A DNA stretch of 14,666 bases, taken from Rhodobacteraceae bacterium UBA3069. GTDB taxonomy: Bacteria; Pseudomonadota; Alphaproteobacteria; Rhodobacterales; Rhodobacteraceae. The position numbers were made by a program, and so were the translations under genes. Positions within the stretch are counted from its first letter, which is position 1; every line of letters starts with the position of its first letter. This document shows, in pieces, positions 6,320-14,113 of the stretch. Location of the stretch: NCBI GenBank assembly GCA_002366795.1, contig DFBX01000030.1, positions 1-14,666 of the forward strand, read 5' to 3'. A model generated the notes under the pieces. It was not told the origin of the DNA, made no database searches, and worked only from the letters and a program-made list of their open reading frames with translations.

Positions 6320-8079
6320 CGCACGCCTCCCTTGTCGCCGGCTTGCTGGATTTGCTGGTGGTTCTTGACCACCTCGCGCAATACTTCGTCCTTGGGCCCA
6401 AAGGCCACGCGTGCGCCACCTTCCAGCATAAGCAGCATGTCGCATTCCTGAATGGCGGCAGGGCGGTGCGCCATGATCAGCGCCGATTTGCCTTCGGATT
6501 TCATCGCGCGGATCGCCTGGTTCAGTGCCGTGGAGCCATCGTTGTCGAGGTTCGAGTTCGGCTCGTCCAGGATTAGGATCTGGGGATTGCCATACATGGC
6601 GCGGGCCAGGCCGATGCGCTGGATCTGCCCGCCGGACAGCCGCCCGCCGTTGGAGGTGACGCGGGTGTCGTAGCCACCGGGCAGTTTCAGGATCATCTCG
6701 TGTGCGGCGGCCTTCTTGGCGGCGTCGACCACGGCGGCGGCGTCGGGGTTGGCCGACAGCTTGGCGATATTCTCGGCAATGGTGCCGTCGAACAGCTGCA
6801 CGCGCTGCGGCAGATAGCCGATGTGTTGACCCAGAACGCTGGGTTCATATTGGTCCAGCGCCGCGCCATCCAGACGGATCTTGCCACCCGCGCAACGCCA
6901 AACGCCGGTCAGCGCCCGCGCAAGCGTGGATTTACCGGCACCCGACGGCCCGATCACGCCCAGCGCCTGACCGGGTTGCAGGGTAAAGGACACCATCCGC
7001 AGGCTGGCCTGCGCCTCGCCCGGCGGCACAACGGTGGCTTGCTGCACGTCCAGCAGGGCGCGCGGGGTGGGCAGGGCGGTTTTGGGTTGTTCGGGCGGCA
7101 CTTCGCCCAGCAATTCGGAAAGATTCCGCCAGCCTTTCATGGCGCGTTGCACCATGGCCCATTGGCCGATGGCCAATTCGATCGGCGCCAGTGCACGGCC
7201 CATCAGGATCGAACCCGCGATCATCGCGCCAGGGGTCAGTTCGGCCCGCAGCACCAGCAGCGCGCCAAGGCCCAGCATCGCCGATTGCAGAAGCATCCGA
7301 AAGGTCTTGGTGATAGTGGCAAAGGTGCCCGCAAGGTCGGATGCCGCGATCTGCCCCGTCAAGGACCGGCTTCGCGCGGTTTGCCAGCGGTCGAAGGCGG
7401 CGTCGCGCATCCCCATGGCTTGCACCATTTCGGATTCGCTGCGGATCTGTTCGGAAATCGCCTCGGAGGCGACATTGGCCATGTTGGCGCGGCCCACCGG
7501 CACACGGGTGTAAAGCTGGTTCAGGATGGTGACGACGATCAGCACCAGACCGCCCGAAATGGCCAGATAACCAAGCCACGGGTGGAAGATGAAGATGCCG
7601 AGCAAGAATAGCGGTGTCCACGGAATGTCGAACAGCGCCATCAACGCCGGAGAGGTCATAAGCCGCTGCACTGATTCGAGATCGCGCAGGCCGGTCTGGG
7701 TTTTTTCGTCGGGGGCGATGGCCGATTTGCGGATCACCGCATCGAAAACGCGCCGGTCAAGGCGGGCCTGAAATTTGGCCCCGACCCGCGCCATGATGCG
7801 CGAACGTGCATAATCCAGCACGCCCATGGTGCCGTAAAGGAACAAGACCAGCACCGACAGGCCGATCAGCGTTTCGATCGAACGCGACCCCAGAACCCGG
7901 TCATAGACCTGCAGCATGTAAAGCGGTCCGGTCAGCATCAGCATATTGGCAAAGAAAGAGAATATCGCCACGAACCAGTAAAGACCGCGGCTTTCCTTGC
8001 GGGCCTCGCGAAGCTCGTGCTTGCCTGCTTCCAATTTTCTGTTTTGCATTTGCGTCTTTCCGCCGTTGGGTTCCGGCAT
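6316..8079 (-). CDS. Type I secretion ABC transporter, permease/ATPase fusion (PrtD/AprD-like)
   Basis: The product has 587 residues. A membrane domain with about six helices (roughly 32-310; PLYMLQVYDRVLGSRSIETL is typical of the PrtD group) is fused to an ATPase domain with Walker A GPSGAGKS (377-384), Q-loop in GYLPQRVQLFDGTI, signature LSGGQ (481-485), Walker B ILILDEP (501-507) and H-loop H538. There is no N-terminal C39-like domain, so it is the PrtD/AprD/RsaD type that exports C-terminal-signal substrates rather than HlyB or bacteriocin type. The start is uncertain: ATG at 8079 has AGAGAAG directly against it, while ATG at 8049 (MQNRKLE) has GGAAAG at better spacing and would give 577 residues. 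It heads the two-gene operon with the HlyD protein. Confidence 0.93.
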   Translation of the reverse strand: MPEPNGGKTQMQNRKLEAGKHELREARKESRGLYWFVAIFSFFANMLMLTGPLYMLQVYDRVLGSRSIETLIGLSVLVLFLYGTMGVLDYARSRIMARVGAKFQARLDRRVFDAVIRKSAIAPDEKTQTGLRDLESVQRLMTSPALMALFDIPWTPLFLLGIFIFHPWLGYLAISGGLVLIVVTILNQLYTRVPVGRANMANVASEAISEQIRSESEMVQAMGMRDAAFDRWQTARSRSLTGQIAASDLAGTFATITKTFRMLLQSAMLGLGALLVLRAELTPGAMIAGSILMGRALAPIELAIGQWAMVQRAMKGWRNLSELLGEVPPEQPKTALPTPRALLDVQQATVVPPGEAQASLRMVSFTLQPGQALGVIGPSGAGKSTLARALTGVWRCAGGKIRLDGAALDQYEPSVLGQHIGYLPQRVQLFDGTIAENIAKLSANPDAAAVVDAAKKAAAHEMILKLPGGYDTRVTSNGGRLSGGQIQRIGLARAMYGNPQILILDEPNSNLDNDGSTALNQAIRAMKSEGKSALIMAHRPAAIQECDMLLMLEGGARVAFGPKDEVLREVVKNHQQIQQAGDKGGVR

Positions 8080-8119
8080 CTTCTCTAAAACTTTTTTGTG
8101 CCTTGCGGCTGTTGTAAAC

Positions 8120-8144
8120 TTGGCGCACGCATTAATGTCGCCAA
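8120..8144. promoter_or_regulatory. Inverted repeat in the divergent secretion/mlaA promoter region
   Basis: TTGGCG (8120-8125) and CGCCAA (8139-8144) are perfect inverted arms with a 13-base spacer that itself contains the palindrome CATTAATG. The site lies between the divergent starts at 8079 and 8240, where a shared operator would be expected. No regulator is identifiable from the sequence, and chance cannot be excluded. Confidence 0.3.
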
Positions 8145-8239
8145 ACTGCCACAGGTTCTACGCTTTCCCGTAAGGATGGCTGTGATCGGCGTTAGCAATA
8201 TCTAAAACGGGTCTTAATAGGAAGAGATCGGAATTTCCA

Positions 8240-9043
8240 TTGCCAGTATTCCATATCAACGTATCCGGGCGCACCCTGTTTGTCGCCCTGCTTGCCGCTT
8301 TGACATTGTCGGCCTGCGCCCCGCGCGGGACAGTGGGCACGGGTGGTATCGACGATCCATATGAGTCAATCAATCGCAAAACCCATGCGTTCAACCGTGG
8401 CCTTGACCGCGCTTTCGTGCGGCCTGCGGGTACGGGCTATGCCTCGGTCGTGCCGGATGACATCCAGGACAGTGTCAGTAACGTGGCCGACAACCTTGGC
8501 GGCCCGCAACTGGTGGTGAACAACCTGTTGCAGGGCGATCTGCCCGGCGCGTTGAAGAATACCTATCGTTTCGTGGTCAACACGACGCTGGGATTCGGCG
8601 GCATGTTCGACGTGGCCGCCGATTTCGGGGTCGAGGAAGTGGACACCGATTTCGGCGCGACCCTTGCGAAATGGGGCGTCAGGGAAGGTGTCTATGTGGA
8701 ATTGCCGGTGCTTGGCCCCTCGAACGAACGGGACGCGGTCGGCAAGGTGGTGGACATCTTTACCGATCCCTTGGGCTATGTGTTGGCCCGCCCCGAGAAA
8801 TACTATCGCTACGGCGTCAAGGGCGCGGATATGCTGGGCAAGCGCGGCCGCCATGCGGAGCTGATCGATTCAATCCTGTATGACAGCGCGGATAGTTATG
8901 CGCAGGCGCGGATGATCTACCTGCAAAACCGCCGTTACGAACTGGGTGCATCGACCGAAGAACTGTACACAGACCCCTATGCGACTGGAACTGCGGCTGC
9001 GGACCCCTATATGGACCCCTATGCCGACCCTTATGCGGAGTGA
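8240..9043 (+). CDS. mlaA: MlaA (VacJ) outer-membrane phospholipid transport lipoprotein
   Basis: The 267-residue product has a lipoprotein signal peptide with lipobox LSAC (Cys26). The MlaA fold follows: DDPYESINRKTHAFN near 38-52, then NLLQGDLPGALKNTYRF, GGMFDVAADFG and TDFGATLAKWGV, with DIFTDPLGYVLARPEKYY. In the family this ring-shaped protein removes misplaced phospholipid from the outer leaflet and passes it to MlaC. The only start that leaves the signal peptide intact is TTG at 8240; no ATG or GTG lies between it and the in-frame TGA at 8183. AGGAAGAG (8219-8226) is 13 bases upstream, a long spacing. The C-terminus after about 243 is a D-P-Y repeat tail unlike the rest of the protein. 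mlaC follows 7 bases later. Confidence 0.93.
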   Translation: MPVFHINVSGRTLFVALLAALTLSACAPRGTVGTGGIDDPYESINRKTHAFNRGLDRAFVRPAGTGYASVVPDDIQDSVSNVADNLGGPQLVVNNLLQGDLPGALKNTYRFVVNTTLGFGGMFDVAADFGVEEVDTDFGATLAKWGVREGVYVELPVLGPSNERDAVGKVVDIFTDPLGYVLARPEKYYRYGVKGADMLGKRGRHAELIDSILYDSADSYAQARMIYLQNRRYELGASTEELYTDPYATGTAAADPYMDPYADPYAE

Positions 9044-9050
9044 CCCCGAG

Positions 9051-9674
9051 ATGAGTAACAAGACCCTGACCCGACGCAAGATGATGGCCCTGATGGGGGC
9101 CACGGGTATTGCCACGGTGTTCGGCGGCCTTTTCGCTGCCGCCCCGGCATTCGCCGGAAGCGAGGCGTCTTCCAAGGCACTGGTCGACAAGGCTGTGGCC
9201 GCGATCAACCGCGTGATCGCCTCGGGCAAGTCCGAAAGCGCCATGTACCGTGATTTCGAGCGTATTTTTGCCGATTACGCCGATCTGCCGACCATTGCCC
9301 GCTACGCGCTGGGTGTGGATGCGCGCCGTGCGTCCCCGGCGCAAATGAACGCCTTTACCAAGGCTTTCGCGCGCTACATTTCGGTCAAATACGGCAAGCG
9401 GTTCCGCGAATTCATCGGTGGCAAGATCGAGGTGAACGCTTCCCGCAAGATCAAAAGTTTTTTCGAGGTCAAGACCACCGCCATCCTGCGCGGACAGTCC
9501 CCGTTCGAGGTGGTGTTCCTTGTCTCCGACCGGTCCGGTCGCGACAAGTTCTTCAACCTTTTCATCGAAGGGGTGAACATGCTGCTGACCGAACGCACGG
9601 AAATCGGTGCGATGCTGGACAAGCGCAAGGGCAATATCGATGCGCTGGTCAGGGATCTGGTCGCGCTGGGCTGA
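9051..9674 (+). CDS. mlaC: MlaC/Ttg2D periplasmic phospholipid-binding protein
   Basis: The product has 207 residues, typical for MlaC. It opens with a signal peptide whose n-region contains a twin arginine (LTRRKMMALMG) before the hydrophobic stretch, and a likely cleavage after AFA near residue 35. The mature part shows MlaC features: FERIFADYADLPTIARYALG, YGKRFREFIGGKIEV and KFFNLFIEGVNMLLTERTEI. It carries phospholipids across the periplasm from MlaA to the MlaFEDB complex. The start at 9051 is chosen over an upstream in-frame extension inside mlaA because the signal peptide starts here; GGAG at 9037-9040 is 10 bases upstream. With mlaA it forms a two-gene operon; mlaFEDB is not in the window. 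Confidence 0.92.
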   Translation: MSNKTLTRRKMMALMGATGIATVFGGLFAAAPAFAGSEASSKALVDKAVAAINRVIASGKSESAMYRDFERIFADYADLPTIARYALGVDARRASPAQMNAFTKAFARYISVKYGKRFREFIGGKIEVNASRKIKSFFEVKTTAILRGQSPFEVVFLVSDRSGRDKFFNLFIEGVNMLLTERTEIGAMLDKRKGNIDALVRDLVALG

Positions 9675-9696
9675 TTGCCGCGCAACGGAATTGAAG

Positions 9697-9728
9697 AGGG
9701 CCGCTCCGGCTTTGGGGCGGCCCTTTTT
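9697..9728 (+). terminator. Intrinsic terminator of mlaA-mlaC
   Basis: AGGGCCGC (9697-9704) pairs with GCGGCCCT (9717-9724), extended by T-G, C-G and C-G pairs to an 11-bp stem with a 6-base loop, followed by TTTTT (9724-9728). It lies 22 bases after the mlaC stop and just before the convergent PBP gene's stop at 9734, so it separates the two transcripts. On the minus strand the T-tract is poor. Confidence 0.85.
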
Positions 9729-9733
9729 CTTGC

Positions 9734-11986
9734 TTAGCGCGTGTTGTCGCCTTGCGGCGGGCGGTCGGGGCCGGTGTTGCCGCCGCCAACCGGACCGATC
9801 AGCACGCCGCCGCCGGGGTTGCCGGTTCCGCCGCTGGACCGGTTGCCGCCACCGAAAAGCCCGCGCAAAAGGCGTTCAATGTCCGACCCGCTGTTCTGCG
9901 GCACCGGTTTCACCGGCGCATTGCGGGCGGGGATCGGGTTCAGCATGGGCAGCGGTTTTGGCGGCATACCCTCATGCACGCGGATCATGGTTTCGTGCCA
10001 TATGTTCGACGGCAGGCCCGACCCGGTGACGCCCTTCAATGGGGTGTTGTCATCATACCCCATCCAGACGCCCGCCACATAATCGGCGGTAAACCCGATA
10101 AACCATGCATCGCGGGCGGCCTGCGTGGTGCCGGTCTTGCCCGCCACTTGCCGGTCATCCAGATTGGCGCGGGTGCCGGTGCCGCGCGTGGCGACCTGGT
10201 GCATCATCCAGGTCAGCTGTTGCGCGGCGTCCTCGGAAATCACCCGCTCGCGGACACCGCCGGTGGTGGTCATCAAAGGTTCTGCATCGCCCTGCATCCG
10301 TAGTTCTACAAGCCCGTAGGGTTCCACGGCAGAGCCGCCGTTCAGGATGCCCGCATAGGCGCCCGTCATTTCGATCAGGGTGCTTTCCGACGCGCCAAGC
10401 GCCAGCGCCGGACTCGCCGCCAGATCGCTTTCGATCCCGAAATCGGACGCGACCTTGCGCACCGGGTCCAGCCCGACGGTTTGGGCAACTTTTACGGCGG
10501 GAATGTTCAGCGACGCGCGCAGCGCCTCTGTCAGGGTGACGGGGCCATGGAACTTCCTGTCATAGTTCTTGGGGCACCATCCGCCCGATCCGGGAATGTC
10601 GACGCAATAGGGCGCGTCGTCGATCAGGTCCATCGGGCTGTAGCCCATGTCCAAAGCGGTGGCATAGACAAATGGTTTGAACGCCGACCCGGTCTGGCGC
10701 AGCGCCTGCGTCGCGCGGTTGAACGCGCCAACCACCTTGGTCTTGCGCCCGCCAACCATGGCGCGCACGGCCCCGTCGGCGGACATGACGACAATTGCCG
10801 CCTGCGCTTTCGATCCGGGGCTGACCTTGGTTTCAAAGATCACTTTCAGCGCCTCTTCGGCGGCTTTCTGGATGCGCGGGTCCAGCGTGGTGCGAATAAC
10901 CACGTCCTCGGTCGTGTTGCGGGTAAAGAATTCAGGGCCGGAGGACATGACCCAATCGGCGAAATAACCACCCGCCTTGGCCTCGGCGGCCTCGGACAGT
11001 CGGGCGGGGTTGTCGATGGCATCTTGCGCCTGCGCGGCGGTCAGGTAGCCTTGATCCTCCATCAGGCGGATCACCACACCCGCCCGGTTCTGTGATCGTT
11101 CAAGGTTCGCCGTGGGCGCCAGTGTGGAAGGTGCTGTGAGAAGGCCGGCTAGGATCGCCCCCTCGGCCACGGTGGCCCGGGCCGCAGGTTTGCCGAAAAA
11201 CCGCTGCATCGCCGCCTCGGCCCCGTAGGCACCGCCGCCCATGTAGGCGCGGTTGAGGTAGATGCTGAGGATCTCGTTCTTGGTGTACTTAACCTCCATC
11301 GCCATGGCAAAGATCGCTTCCTTGATCTTGCGTGTCAGCGACGATCGACGGCAATCGGCCTCGTATGCGGCCTCGTTTTCCCACTGGTCGGGGTCATAGG
11401 GCCGCCCGAAACAGATCAGCTTGGCGACCTGCTGCGTGATGGTGGACCCGCCATGGCCGGACAAAGGCCCGCGCCCTTCGCGCAGGTTGATCCGCACGGC
11501 CGAGGCGATGCCGCGAGGGCTGACGCCAAAATGGCGAAAGAACCGTTTGTCCTCGGTCGCGACGACCGCATTCTTGAGGTCGGGCGACACGCTGTCGGCC
11601 GTGACGACGCCGCCAAACTGGTCGCCGCGCCATGCAAATTCCATACCGTTCGAATCCAGCATGGTGACAGATCCCTTGGCGCGCCCGTCCATCAGGTCGG
11701 ACAGTTCCGGCAATGTGGCCGAGGTGTAGAAAACCGCCAGCGCGATGATCGTGGCGACGATCAATCCGCCGCGCCAGAACAACCCCCAAACCAGCCGCAC
11801 CACCAGTCGCACCAGAGCCAGCGGCCATGCGATGATCGGGTTGCGCTTGCGCACGGGTTTGCGCGGCGTGGGCTTTCGTTTCGCCTTGGATTTGGATGCA
11901 GCTTTCTTGGGCGCGGCTTTGCGCGGCGCCTTGCCATACCGTTTGTCCGCCACCAATGGCGGTCTTTTCCGACCTGAATCACTCAT
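9734..11986 (-). CDS. Class A penicillin-binding protein (PBP1A family), bifunctional peptidoglycan synthase
   Basis: The product has 750 residues. A basic Lys/Pro-rich cytoplasmic tail (1-49) precedes a membrane anchor (about 72-90). The glycosyltransferase GT51 domain follows, with E145 in ATEDKRFFRHFG and GGSTITQQ (179-186). The transpeptidase domain has the SxxK serine S434 (TGSAFKPF), SxN at S492-L-N494 and KTGT at 617-620. It polymerises glycan strands and cross-links them in the periplasm. The C-terminus (about 700-750) is a Gly/Pro/Asn-rich tail. I chose ATG at 11986 (MSDSGRKRPP) because a longer frame to 12127 starts upstream of the likely promoter at 12088-12116; ATGs at 12064 and 12025 are alternatives. 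The ribosome binding site is weak (CAGG directly before the ATG). Confidence 0.93.
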   Translation of the reverse strand: MSDSGRKRPPLVADKRYGKAPRKAAPKKAASKSKAKRKPTPRKPVRKRNPIIAWPLALVRLVVRLVWGLFWRGGLIVATIIALAVFYTSATLPELSDLMDGRAKGSVTMLDSNGMEFAWRGDQFGGVVTADSVSPDLKNAVVATEDKRFFRHFGVSPRGIASAVRINLREGRGPLSGHGGSTITQQVAKLICFGRPYDPDQWENEAAYEADCRRSSLTRKIKEAIFAMAMEVKYTKNEILSIYLNRAYMGGGAYGAEAAMQRFFGKPAARATVAEGAILAGLLTAPSTLAPTANLERSQNRAGVVIRLMEDQGYLTAAQAQDAIDNPARLSEAAEAKAGGYFADWVMSSGPEFFTRNTTEDVVIRTTLDPRIQKAAEEALKVIFETKVSPGSKAQAAIVVMSADGAVRAMVGGRKTKVVGAFNRATQALRQTGSAFKPFVYATALDMGYSPMDLIDDAPYCVDIPGSGGWCPKNYDRKFHGPVTLTEALRASLNIPAVKVAQTVGLDPVRKVASDFGIESDLAASPALALGASESTLIEMTGAYAGILNGGSAVEPYGLVELRMQGDAEPLMTTTGGVRERVISEDAAQQLTWMMHQVATRGTGTRANLDDRQVAGKTGTTQAARDAWFIGFTADYVAGVWMGYDDNTPLKGVTGSGLPSNIWHETMIRVHEGMPPKPLPMLNPIPARNAPVKPVPQNSGSDIERLLRGLFGGGNRSSGGTGNPGGGVLIGPVGGGNTGPDRPPQGDNTR

Positions 11987-12087
11987 CCTGAAGCCCTGCC
12001 CGGCACCTGTTGTTTTGGCGATCATACGCGCCGCAAGCCGGATTGTTGAGCGTTTCAATCCCATTTGCGCGTTTTTGTTGTGATTAA

Positions 12088-12116
12088 AATATAGGCCAAA
12101 AGTGCGTTCTGCACAA
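12088..12116 (-). promoter_or_regulatory. Sigma-70-type promoter of the PBP gene
   Basis: On the minus strand TTGTGC (12116-12111) and TATATT (12093-12088) are separated by exactly 17 bases. The -10 matches the consensus at five of six positions. Transcription would begin near 12081, upstream of the ATGs at 12064, 12025 and 11986 but downstream of the ATG at 12127. GTGC-N5-GCAC (12102-12114) overlaps the -35 box and spacer. Confidence 0.55.
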
Positions 12117-12250
12117 AAATTGATCATATTGAGCCAGAATCAAGCCTGTTTGGGCGGCGTTTTCTTCCGTTTCCGGCCCGCGTGCCGCTTTTCTGTAGTT
12201 GCAAGACGGACGGGGAGCATCCCGGCCAAAATCTAAACAAGGGGATCACA

Positions 12251-12589
12251 GTGAAACTCATCATTGCGACGATCAAACCGTTCAAGCTGGAGGAGGTCCG
12301 CGAGGCGCTGACCGAAATCGGCGTCCGCGGGATGATGGTAACCGAAATCAAAGGCTTCGGCTCTCAATCCGGCCACACGGAAATCTATCGCGGTGCGGAA
12401 TACGCCGTGAACTTCGTGCCGAAAATCAAACTGGAACTGGTCGTGCAGGAAGCGATGGCCGACCAGGTCGTCGAGAAAATCACCACGACCGCCCGCACCG
12501 GCAAGATCGGCGACGGCAAGGTCTTCGTTCTGGATGTGGCGCAGGCCGTGCGGGTGCGCACCGGCGAAACCAACGAAGACGCGGTCTGA
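12251..12589 (+). CDS. glnK: PII nitrogen-regulatory protein GlnK
   Basis: The product has 112 residues, the standard PII length. It starts with GTG at 12251 (MKLIIATIKPFKLEEVREAL in the usual reading), preceded by AAGGGG at 12239-12244 with 6-base spacing. The T-loop stretch GHTEIYRGAEY ends in Y51, the tyrosine uridylylated by GlnD, and TGKIGDGKVFVLDV is the B-loop region that binds ATP/ADP. PII proteins sense 2-oxoglutarate, ATP/ADP and glutamine status and control NtrB, GlnE and AmtB. The amtB gene follows 35 bases later, the classical arrangement in which GlnK plugs the ammonium channel when nitrogen is plentiful. NtrC control is expected from other bacteria, but I see no clear NtrC or sigma-54 site. 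Confidence 0.95.
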   Translation: MKLIIATIKPFKLEEVREALTEIGVRGMMVTEIKGFGSQSGHTEIYRGAEYAVNFVPKIKLELVVQEAMADQVVEKITTTARTGKIGDGKVFVLDVAQAVRVRTGETNEDAV

Positions 12590-12613
12590 GCCGCACAAGG
12601 GATTTTCGGGGAA

Positions 12614-12617
12614 AGGA
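12614..12617 (+). promoter_or_regulatory. Ribosome binding site deciding the amtB start
   Basis: AGGA lies 1 base before ATG 12619 but 7 bases before ATG 12625. The latter spacing is normal, so translation most likely starts at 12625 (MNRITK) rather than at 12619 (MQMNRITK). Confidence 0.55.
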
Positions 12618-12624
12618 AATGCAA

Positions 12625-13959
12625 ATGAACCGTATCACCAAACTGGCTCTGCCGCTGGCGCTGACCGCGCTGCCGAGCCTTGCAATGGCGCAGGACGGCC
12701 CGACACCGGGCGTCAACGCCTCGACCGACTCGGTCTTTATCTTGAATTCGCTGCTGTTCCTGATCGGTGGCTTTCTGGTGTTCTGGATGGCAGCCGGCTT
12801 TGCCATGCTCGAAGCAGGCTTGGTGCGTTCCAAGAACGTGACCATGCAGCTGACCAAGAACATCGCGCTGTTTTCGCTGGCCGCGATCTTTTACTACCTG
12901 ATCGGCTATAACCTGATGTACCCGCTGGGCACTTGGATGTCCGAGGGCATCCTGTCGGGCGTCTGGGGCCCTGCCGTTCTTGAAGTTGTGGGCGTGACCG
13001 CCGATGGCGCGGACGACTACTCCTACGCTTCGACCGGCTCTGACTTCTTCTTCCAGCTGATGTTCTGCGCCACCACCGCGTCGATCGTTTCGGGCACCCT
13101 AGCCGAACGTATCAAGCTGTGGCCCTTCCTGGTGTTCATCATCATCCTGACTGCCGTGATCTACCCGCTGCAAGCGTCGTGGAAATGGGGCGGTGGTTTC
13201 CTGGATGCGATGGGCTTCCTGGACTTCGCAGGTTCGACCGTCGTGCACTCCGTGGGTGGCTGGGCCGCTCTGATGGGCGCGCTGATCCTCGGCCCGCGTA
13301 TCGGCAAGTATAAAGACGGCCGCACGATCCCGATCCCCGGTTCGAACCTGACCCTTGCTACGCTGGGTGCGTTCATTCTGTGGCTGGGTTGGTTTGGTTT
13401 CAATGGCGGCTCGCAGCTGGCCATGGGCACCGTGGGTGATGTGGCTGACGTGTCGCGCATCTTTGCCAACACCAACACTGCGGCCGCAGGTGGCGCAATC
13501 GCAGCCCTGATCCTGACGCAACTGCTGTACAAGAAACCGGACCTGACCATGGTGCTGAACGGTGCGCTGGCCGGTCTGGTGTCGATCACCGCAGAACCGC
13601 TGACCCCCTCGCTGGGCGAAGCAACCTTGATCGGTATGGTTGGCGGCGTGATCGTGGTCTTCGCGGTGCCCTTCCTGGACAAGCTGAAAATCGACGATGT
13701 GGTCGGTGCCATCCCGGTTCACCTGCTGGCAGGCATCTGGGGCACCTTGGCTGTTCCGCTGACGAACTCGGACGCATCCTTCGCTACGCAGATCACCTCG
13801 ATCGTAATCGTTGGCCTGTTCGTTTCGATCGTCTCTGCGGTTGTCTGGTTCATCATCAAGGCCACCATGGGCCTGCGTGTGGACGAGGAAACCGAGATCA
13901 ACGGTCTCGATATGGCCGAGATGGGAATGGAAGCCTATCCTGAGTTTTCGAAAGGCTGA
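12625..13959 (+). CDS. amtB: Ammonium transporter AmtB
   Basis: The product has 444 residues with a cleavable signal peptide (about 1-22, LPSLAMA-QDG) followed by the 11-helix Amt/Mep fold. Landmarks are AAGFAMLEAGLVRSKN (56-71), the family signature FQLMFCATTASIVSGTLAER (143-162), D200 and H208 in DFAGSTVVHSVGG, and H366 in GAIPVHLLAGIWGT. These correspond to D160, H168 and H318 of E. coli AmtB, the ammonium site and the pore twin histidines. It imports ammonium across the inner membrane as a trimer gated by GlnK, encoded just upstream. The cytoplasmic C-terminus (KATMGLRVDEETEINGLDM to the end) contains the regulatory motif that contacts GlnK. The stop is followed 29 bases later by a strong terminator. 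Confidence 0.96.
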   Translation: MNRITKLALPLALTALPSLAMAQDGPTPGVNASTDSVFILNSLLFLIGGFLVFWMAAGFAMLEAGLVRSKNVTMQLTKNIALFSLAAIFYYLIGYNLMYPLGTWMSEGILSGVWGPAVLEVVGVTADGADDYSYASTGSDFFFQLMFCATTASIVSGTLAERIKLWPFLVFIIILTAVIYPLQASWKWGGGFLDAMGFLDFAGSTVVHSVGGWAALMGALILGPRIGKYKDGRTIPIPGSNLTLATLGAFILWLGWFGFNGGSQLAMGTVGDVADVSRIFANTNTAAAGGAIAALILTQLLYKKPDLTMVLNGALAGLVSITAEPLTPSLGEATLIGMVGGVIVVFAVPFLDKLKIDDVVGAIPVHLLAGIWGTLAVPLTNSDASFATQITSIVIVGLFVSIVSAVVWFIIKATMGLRVDEETEINGLDMAEMGMEAYPEFSKG

Positions 13960-13988
13960 CCCTCCTTCCTGTCAGCTTTAAGAAACCT

Positions 13989-14015
13989 GCCCGGGCGTTC
14001 GCGCCCGGGCTTTTT
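13989..14015 (+). terminator. Intrinsic terminator of glnK-amtB
   Basis: GCCCGGGCG (13989-13997) pairs perfectly with CGCCCGGGC (14002-14010) around a stable TTCG tetraloop, followed by TTTTT (14011-14015). This is a textbook Rho-independent terminator 29 bases after the amtB stop. Confidence 0.92.
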
Positions 14016-14041
14016 ACGTTTTGAAAGGTATAAAACGGGAA

Positions 14042-14113
14042 GAGGGGGCCAGCCCCCTCGTTCATTTGGCAGGCAAATGAACTCACCCTCGGAGTATTTT
14101 AGGCAAACTGAAA
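14042..14113 (+). repeat. 3'-flank module, copy A (two hairpins plus 22-base motif)
   Basis: GAGGGGGC/GCCCCCTC (14042-14059) forms a GC hairpin. GTTCATTTG/CAAATGAAC (14060-14068 and 14074-14082) forms a second, perfect 9-bp hairpin. Then GAGTATTTT-aggcaaact-GAAA (14092-14113) follows. The last motif matches the reverse complement of 14311-14332 at 19 of 22 positions. The module lies downstream of amtB in amtB orientation. I recall similar hairpin-plus-GGAGTATTT strings at gene ends in Rhodobacteraceae, but cannot confirm this here. Confidence 0.6.

Noticed and set aside
8960..9040. Short repeats GACCCCTAT considered as a CRISPR-like or tandem array
   Set aside because: They are in frame within mlaA and encode the DPY tail; there are no unique spacers.
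12129..12143. TTGA-N7-TCAA, FNR/CRP-like half sites
   Set aside because: FNR and FnrL boxes need TTGA-N6-TCAA. Here the spacer is one base too long, so I do not call a site.
12175..12188. GG-N10-GC spacing upstream of glnK resembling a sigma-54 promoter
   Set aside because: Only the GG and GC dinucleotides and a few bases match; the TTGC half is CCGC. GG-N10-GC is common by chance in GC-rich DNA. Rhodobacter NtrC also works with the housekeeping sigma factor.
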